Below are positions 59,646-64,000 of a stretch of 64,000 nt of DNA, one piece after another. The stretch is from the NCBI RefSeq assembly GCF_014646895.1, contig NZ_BMOD01000010.1, positions 100,376 through 164,375 on the forward strand, written 5' to 3'. The notes below the pieces were generated by a model. That model was given only the letters and a program-made list of their open reading frames with translations, was not told the DNA's origin and made no database searches. Source of the stretch: Deinococcus roseus. Lineage in GTDB: Bacteria; Deinococcota; Deinococci; Deinococcales; Deinococcaceae. Each line of letters begins with the position of its first letter. Position 1 is the first letter of the stretch. Made by a program: the position numbers and the translations under genes.

Positions 59646-61278
59646 ACTGACCGGGCTGTGGAACGCTGTGCGCACTGGAAACCGCTTCGGATATGGGGTG
59701 GTGCTCCTGATCGGTCTGGCCATGGTGTTGGGAGAGTGGATCGGGGTGCACAAAGCCCTGGACTTTCTGGACCGTTACGGTGAGGGGATTGGTTTTTCCA
59801 TTGCCAAACGGTTTCTGGAGGCTGGTGTGGTGGTGCTTTCTGCTGGCGTGACCTTCACCAGCATCACCACAGCCATCAGCACCGTTTACCTGTCAGACGA
59901 CCTGAATTTTCTGTTGACCCAGCCGATTTCCACCCTGAGGGTTTTTGGTCTGAAACTGCTGGAAACTTTTCTCAGTGCTGCAGGTGTGCCTGCCTTGCTG
60001 ACCATCCCAGCCATCCTGAGCATTGGAGCGTATTTTCATGCTCCAGGCTGGTATTACCTGCTTTCCACCTGGCTGATCCTGATCGTGTACATGCTGCCTG
60101 TGGCCATGGGCTGCCTGATTGCGGTGCTGCTGATGCGTTTTGCTCCGGTGGGCAAAGTGAAGGAAGTTGCAACTGGCATGGGGGTTTTGCTCTCTGCAGG
60201 TCTGGTCTACATCATCCGTGCCCTCAAACCCGAAGCCCTTTTGAAAGTCACCGATCCCCAGCAATTTGACCGTTTGCTGGCCCAGTTCGTGGGCAATGAG
60301 GACACCCTGATGCCCCCGGCCCTGGCCGCCCGCGCACTGTGGGACGCCTCACAGGGACACTTCAACACCGCAGCACTGGGGGTGAGCCTGATCAGTGTGG
60401 TGGCCCTCTGGCTAGCCGGATTCATGGCGGTGGTGGCCTACCGGGAAGGCTGGATCCGGGGTCTGGAAGGCACCACCCGCGCCCTCAATGGCAAAGTGCT
60501 GCTGGCAAGCTGGGGGGAACGCCTGTATGGCAAGCTGGGCTCCATCGGGCACATCCTGTACAAGGACCTGCGCCTGATCATGCGGGATGCCACCCAGTGG
60601 AGCCAGTTGCTGGTGCTGGTGGCCCTGGTCGGGGTATATCTGGTCTCGCTCAGCAGTTACCCGCTGGATGGCGCACTGGGCGTTCCCAGGTTCAGAAACG
60701 TGATTGGCTTTCTGCAGCTGGTGTTTCAGGGGTTTCTGGTGGCAGGCATTGGCATTCGCATGGCCTTTCCGGTGATCTCTCTGGAAGGCTACGGGTTCTG
60801 GTTGCTGCAAACGGCTCCGGTGACCTACACCCGCATGGTGGTGGGCAAATTCATGGGTGCATTGATCCCCATGATGGCCGTGTCGGTGGTGCTGGCCTGG
60901 CAGACCGCCATCATCCTGAAACTGGGCGAGGTGATGACCATTGCCCTGTGGACGGTGGCCATCAGCAGCACCATGGTGATCACAGCACTGGGCGTGTCTC
61001 TGGGCGCAGCTTTTCCCAGGTTCAGGGCAGACAACCCCAGCGAGATTGCCATGTCTCCGGGGGGCATCCTGTACATGGTGCTCAGCATGGTTTATGTGGG
61101 TCTGCTGGCAGTCATCATGGCCCGCCCTGCTTCTGTCATCATCTTGCAAGGAAAAAACGTGTACTGGACCACCCCTGAAGGCCTGTTGCTGCTGGGCCTG
61201 ATTGGGATCATCACGGTGGTGGTGACGGTTGGAAGTCTGTGGTGGGGCATTCGGGCGCTGGACAGGTTGAACCAGTAA
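59629..61278 (+). CDS. ABC transporter permease
   Basis: A 549-residue multi-spanning membrane protein, with about twelve hydrophobic segments arranged as two halves. ATG 59629 (MLLQLKLTGLWNAVRTG) is preceded by GAGGAGGAAGAGG; the longer frame from 59575 lies inside the ATPase gene. The layout (long cytoplasmic loops around residues 280-320) resembles ABC-2 exporters. It follows and overlaps the ATPase gene, and a terminator comes right after it. Confidence 0.85.
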   Translation: MLLQLKLTGLWNAVRTGNRFGYGVVLLIGLAMVLGEWIGVHKALDFLDRYGEGIGFSIAKRFLEAGVVVLSAGVTFTSITTAISTVYLSDDLNFLLTQPISTLRVFGLKLLETFLSAAGVPALLTIPAILSIGAYFHAPGWYYLLSTWLILIVYMLPVAMGCLIAVLLMRFAPVGKVKEVATGMGVLLSAGLVYIIRALKPEALLKVTDPQQFDRLLAQFVGNEDTLMPPALAARALWDASQGHFNTAALGVSLISVVALWLAGFMAVVAYREGWIRGLEGTTRALNGKVLLASWGERLYGKLGSIGHILYKDLRLIMRDATQWSQLLVLVALVGVYLVSLSSYPLDGALGVPRFRNVIGFLQLVFQGFLVAGIGIRMAFPVISLEGYGFWLLQTAPVTYTRMVVGKFMGALIPMMAVSVVLAWQTAIILKLGEVMTIALWTVAISSTMVITALGVSLGAAFPRFRADNPSEIAMSPGGILYMVLSMVYVGLLAVIMARPASVIILQGKNVYWTTPEGLLLLGLIGIITVVVTVGSLWWGIRALDRLNQ

Positions 61279-61301
61279 AAGCTTCCCGCTGGATGTTTTT
61301 G

Positions 61302-61328
61302 ACCTCTGTGACCCACAGAGGTTTTTTT
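61302..61328 (+). terminator. Terminator after ABC operon
   Basis: ACCTCTGTG-ACC-CACAGAGGT followed by six T. Confidence 0.9.
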
Positions 61329-61461
61329 GTGCCCTCAAGCTGTCAAAATCCCAGCCCAGAAATCTGTGTTGCAGTCCCATCCCTGGCCCTCTCTCCCACA
61401 CACGCCTGCACACACTCCTGTCACTGCGTGAAAACCAACTACATTTTTGAAACTTTTTTGC

Positions 61462-61590
61462 TAAAATGCCTGCAATGGTGGAGGAACCTCCCAGTTCTCA
61501 CAAAGAACACCCAACCTCAACGCTTATTTGGCGTTCCTGTCCCAAAGGGGCAGGGACGCTTTAACGCTATATTCCACCTCAGGAGCTTGT
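61462..61590 (+). promoter_or_regulatory. Promoter and multi-hairpin leader of CorC-type gene (candidate cis-regulatory RNA)
   Basis: After a TAAAAT -10 box (61462-61467), about 115 nt precede the GTG start. GGTGGA (61477-61482) can pair with TCCACC (61573-61578), which ends 2 nt before the AGGAG ribosome site at 61581. Enclosed hairpins are GTTCT-CACAA-AGAAC (61494-61508), AACGC-TTATTTG-GCGTT (61519-61535) and CCTGTCCC-AAA-GGGGCAGG (61536-61554). This is the architecture of a multi-branch riboswitch; no known class is matched by eye. Confidence 0.5.
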
Positions 61591-62916
61591 GTGAACATAT
61601 CCGACCTTTTAGGCCTCTTGTCCCTTTTCGTGCTGGTGATCCTCAACGGTTACTTTGTGGCTTCCGAGTTTGCACTGGTCAGTGTGCGGCGCACCCGCAT
61701 TGAACAACTGGTGGACGAGGGGGTGCGGGCTGCCAAAGACGTCAAAACCGCGCTGCAACAACTGGACCTCTACATTGCAGCCACCCAGCTTGGCATCACC
61801 ATGGCTTCTCTGGCCATTGGTTTTGTGGCCGAACCGGCCATTGAGCACCTGCTGCACCCCTGGCTGGAAAAAATGGAAGTCAGTGCCAGCAGCGTCAAAG
61901 CCATTTCCTTCGGGGTGGCCTTTGCCATTTCCACCACCTTGCACATTGTGTTTGGAGAACTGGCCCCCAAGAGCATCGCCCTGCAACTCACCGAGCAGAC
62001 CGCCCTGGCCGTCACCAAACCCCTGATGATCTTCACCACCGTGTTCCGGCCTGTGATCTTCAGCATGAACTGGCTGGGCAACAAAATTGTCAGCCTGCTG
62101 GGCCTCAAACCCGCCAGTGGGCACCACAGCCTGTACTCGGAAGAAGAAATTCGCATGATCCTGGACACCTCCAGCGAGGCGGGCATGTTTGAGGAGCAGG
62201 AGCGGGAATTTCTGGAAAATGTCTTTGAATTCGATGCCATCACGGTGAAGGCCATCATGACCCACCGCACCGAGATCATCGCCATGCCCGCAGATGCCCC
62301 GCTCAGGGAACTGATCGAATACCGCCGGGAGCACGGCTATTCCCGCGTTCCGGTGTTTGAAGGCACCCTGGACAACATCACCGGGATCATCCACACCGCA
62401 GACACCTTGCTGCACCTGGACCATCTGGACACCCTCACCCTGGAGACCATCAAACGCCCGGTGTACTTCGTGCCAGAGAGCATGAAGGTGCGTGACCTTT
62501 TCAACAGCCTGAAAACCCAGAAGACCCACATGGCCATCGTGGTGGATGAATTCGGGGGCACCGCAGGTCTGGTGACCCTGGAAGACGCCATCGAGGAACT
62601 GGTCGGAGACATCTACGACGAAACCGACGAGGAAGAAGACAAAATCCAGATCCTGGACAACAACACCTACATGGTGGATGGTGGCGTCCACATGAATGAA
62701 ATTGAAAGCCTGCTGGAAATGGAAATCGACAACTCAGACGAATCTGAGTACGAAACGGTGGCAGGCTTTCTGTTCTCCAGGCTGGGCCACATCCCCAAAG
62801 TCGGGGAGAGCGTGCGGGCCAACAACTGGATCTTTGAAGTGATGGATGCCAACGACCGGGCCATCAAGCAGGTCTCGATTTACCCCCACACCGAGGTGCA
62901 GGAAGAAGAGGCTTGA
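61591..62916 (+). CDS. CorC/CNNM family transporter-associated protein (hemolysin-like)
   Basis: A 441-residue membrane protein with a CNNM (DUF21) domain of about four helices in residues 1-190 (NGYFVASEFALVSVRRTRIEQL), a CBS pair at about 200-320 (VKAIMTHRTEIIAMPADAPLRELIEYRREHGYSRVPVFEGTLDNITGIIHTADTL), and a CorC_HlyC domain (residues about 345-430). Such proteins act in Mg2+ or Co2+ efflux or homeostasis. The GTG start at 61591 follows AGGAG by 5 nt. A structured leader precedes it. Its stop codon overlaps the -35 of the tRNA-Glu promoter. Confidence 0.87.
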   Translation: MNISDLLGLLSLFVLVILNGYFVASEFALVSVRRTRIEQLVDEGVRAAKDVKTALQQLDLYIAATQLGITMASLAIGFVAEPAIEHLLHPWLEKMEVSASSVKAISFGVAFAISTTLHIVFGELAPKSIALQLTEQTALAVTKPLMIFTTVFRPVIFSMNWLGNKIVSLLGLKPASGHHSLYSEEEIRMILDTSSEAGMFEEQEREFLENVFEFDAITVKAIMTHRTEIIAMPADAPLRELIEYRREHGYSRVPVFEGTLDNITGIIHTADTLLHLDHLDTLTLETIKRPVYFVPESMKVRDLFNSLKTQKTHMAIVVDEFGGTAGLVTLEDAIEELVGDIYDETDEEEDKIQILDNNTYMVDGGVHMNEIESLLEMEIDNSDESEYETVAGFLFSRLGHIPKVGESVRANNWIFEVMDANDRAIKQVSIYPHTEVQEEEA

Positions 62917-62941
62917 CAAAGCTTCAGGGCTGGTATACTAT
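62913..62941 (+). promoter_or_regulatory. Promoter of tRNA-Glu
   Basis: TTGACA (62913-62918), 17-nt spacer, TACTAT (62936-62941). The TTGACA contains the TGA stop of the CorC gene. Confidence 0.8.
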
Positions 62942-62991
62942 TTCGTGCGTGTCCGCGAGGTTCCATGTAACCTCCAGGGCCAGAAAGCTTC

Positions 62992-63068
<77 letters not shown>

Positions 63069-63074
63069 ATCCTG

Positions 63075-63109
63075 AACGCCCAGAGTCAAGCTCTGGGCGT
63101 TCTCCTTTT
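63075..63109. terminator. Terminator after tRNA-Glu
   Basis: AACGCCCAGAG-TCAAG-CTCTGGGCGTT with a following TCTCCTTTT. It can also act for the gene on the opposite strand. Confidence 0.9.
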
Positions 63110-63116
63110 GTGCTGT

Positions 63117-63773
63117 TTACTGGTAGCTGATTTCCCGGGTGGCGGTCAGTTCTCCAGCCTCATAGAGTTTGATCCAGTTGCCCTGCGCATCGTAATCGTG
63201 GGTGTATTCGGTGAGGAAGGTTTCGCCGTCTGTCACAGATTTCTCTGCGGTCTTTGCGCCCTTCGCATTGTAGTACACCGTGAAACTGCCATCTTCTGCC
63301 CCCACAGAAACCAGATGACCGTCCTGGTAGGTGTAAATGTTGATGCCTTCCGGCAGGTACATCCCATCCTGGCTGGTGTAGAGGGTTTCTTTGATGGGTA
63401 AAAATTCTGCGTTGTACTCAAAGACCCTGCGGGTTGAAGTGATGTCTCCCCCATCTTCTTCACGGGAAAACAAAACCCCATTCTGGTAGGTGTCGATGAG
63501 TTTACCGTGGTTGGTTTTGCTTTCAAAGACCACCACGCCATTCTGGCTGGACACCAGGGTGCGGTTTTTCACCTCGTTCAGTTCAATGCCGTAACGGTTG
63601 AATTGCACGGTTTCACAGTAATCTGCTGCCAGGAAGCAGGTTTTGACCTGCCTGACCGGACCATGCAATTCAAAATCCGCAAGATCAAGGAAGCCCAGTT
63701 GTTCAGGGTTCACAGGAACATCCTGGGCCAGCGCCATGCCCAGAAGCAGACCTGCAACAAGCCATGTTTTCAT
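63117..63773 (-). CDS. Secreted YD-repeat-like protein
   Basis: A 218-residue exported protein. Residues 1-16 form a signal peptide (MKTWLVAGLLLGMALA). The remainder shows spaced Y/F-D-G-x-W-x-K strands (YDAQGNWIKLYEAGEL, FEYNAEFLPIKETLY, YTYQDGHLVSVGAEDG) like RHS/YD repeats, each about 20-25 residues. Function is unknown; an envelope or extracellular binding protein is the natural guess. It is convergent with tRNA-Glu and the shared terminator. Confidence 0.7.
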   Translation of the reverse strand: MKTWLVAGLLLGMALAQDVPVNPEQLGFLDLADFELHGPVRQVKTCFLAADYCETVQFNRYGIELNEVKNRTLVSSQNGVVVFESKTNHGKLIDTYQNGVLFSREEDGGDITSTRRVFEYNAEFLPIKETLYTSQDGMYLPEGINIYTYQDGHLVSVGAEDGSFTVYYNAKGAKTAEKSVTDGETFLTEYTHDYDAQGNWIKLYEAGELTATREISYQ

Positions 63774-64000
63774 GCCTCAGTTTAAAGCGTCTGTCAAAAG
63801 CATGGGCGGAGAAGTTGGCAGTTTTCAGGTCACAGTTCACAGCAAGATGCACCCTTTGCACACCTCTCAAAGAAATAGACTCTGGTTGCAAAGAAGCTGC
63901 AGATTTGAGGATTTATTTACTGAAGTTACGCACCAAAAAATGGGGGTGATTTTCGCAGGTGGACATCCCGTCCAGAGGGGCGCATGATGGAAACATGTCG

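Noticed and set aside
63643..63987. Plus-strand frame opposite and beyond the YD-like protein gene
   Set aside because: Mostly antisense to a gene with a signal peptide; no ribosome site or domain.
63984..64000. Possible start of a gene at the right edge (ATGATG after AGAGGGG)
   Set aside because: Only 17 nt are visible; too little to support a coding call. The 200 nt before it show no gene.

Overview
The window looks like chromosomal DNA of a Deinococcus or a close relative with moderate G+C. Four things point there. The 84-residue L25 protein closely resembles domain 1 of the deinococcal CTC/L25 protein. There is an FrnE-like DsbA protein and an archaeal/eukaryotic-type prolyl-tRNA synthetase. 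Many genes also appear to be read from leaderless transcripts, with a TANNNT -10 box only 5-8 nt before the start codon. I see no rRNA, phage, insertion sequence or CRISPR array. The accessory character comes from dispersed intergenic repeats and small regulator-target modules.

Layout. 1-9.3 kb: amylosucrase facing an alpha-glucosidase, an LCP protein, a secreted subtilase, a DUF2227 membrane protein, a GT4 glycosyltransferase and a DoxX protein. 9.5-19.3 kb: a three-gene operon ending in hisD, a MocR regulator divergent from a rhodanese protein, acetyl-CoA synthetase, an exported repeat (propeller-like) protein and FprA-type ferredoxin reductase. 19.3-29.1 kb: a repeat cluster, an ITPase operon, exonuclease III, a giant RNase R (1723 aa) with long disordered tails, a SurA/PpiC-type foldase and tRNA-Arg(CCG). 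29.5-34.2 kb: a phosphosugar-isomerase-like protein, a GNAT protein, a YjdI-type Fe-S protein, and hisZ / methyltransferase / hisG. 34.4-40.7 kb: two different prolyl-tRNA synthetases (bacterial type with editing domain and archaeal type) flanking a TetR/aldo-keto reductase module and a GNAT gene. 40.7-50.4 kb: FrnE, an NmrA-like protein, melA with its LacI repressor, ComB, a GNAT protein, the short L25, a PfkB kinase, rsmA and carD. 50.7-58.8 kb: an HxlR/azoreductase pair, isochorismatase/LysR pair, DUF402, P450/TetR operon, DUF2785 and a glycogen-debranching-type enzyme. 58.9-63.8 kb: an ABC exporter, a CorC/CNNM protein behind a structured leader, tRNA-Glu(TTC) and a secreted YD-like protein.

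How the genes work together. Amylosucrase, alpha-glucosidase and the debranching-type enzyme form a scattered alpha-glucan set. hisD, hisG and hisZ are histidine genes in two operons. RNase R, ExoIII, ITPase, RsmA and CarD are nucleic-acid housekeeping genes. Five regulators sit beside their likely targets with palindromic or directly repeated sites visible in the DNA: MocR, TetR/AKR, LacI/melA, HxlR/azoR and TetR/P450.

The most interesting items are the two ProRS genes within 5 kb, the RNase R tails, the free-standing CTC domain-1 protein, the multi-hairpin leader of the CorC gene, and two families of intergenic repeats.
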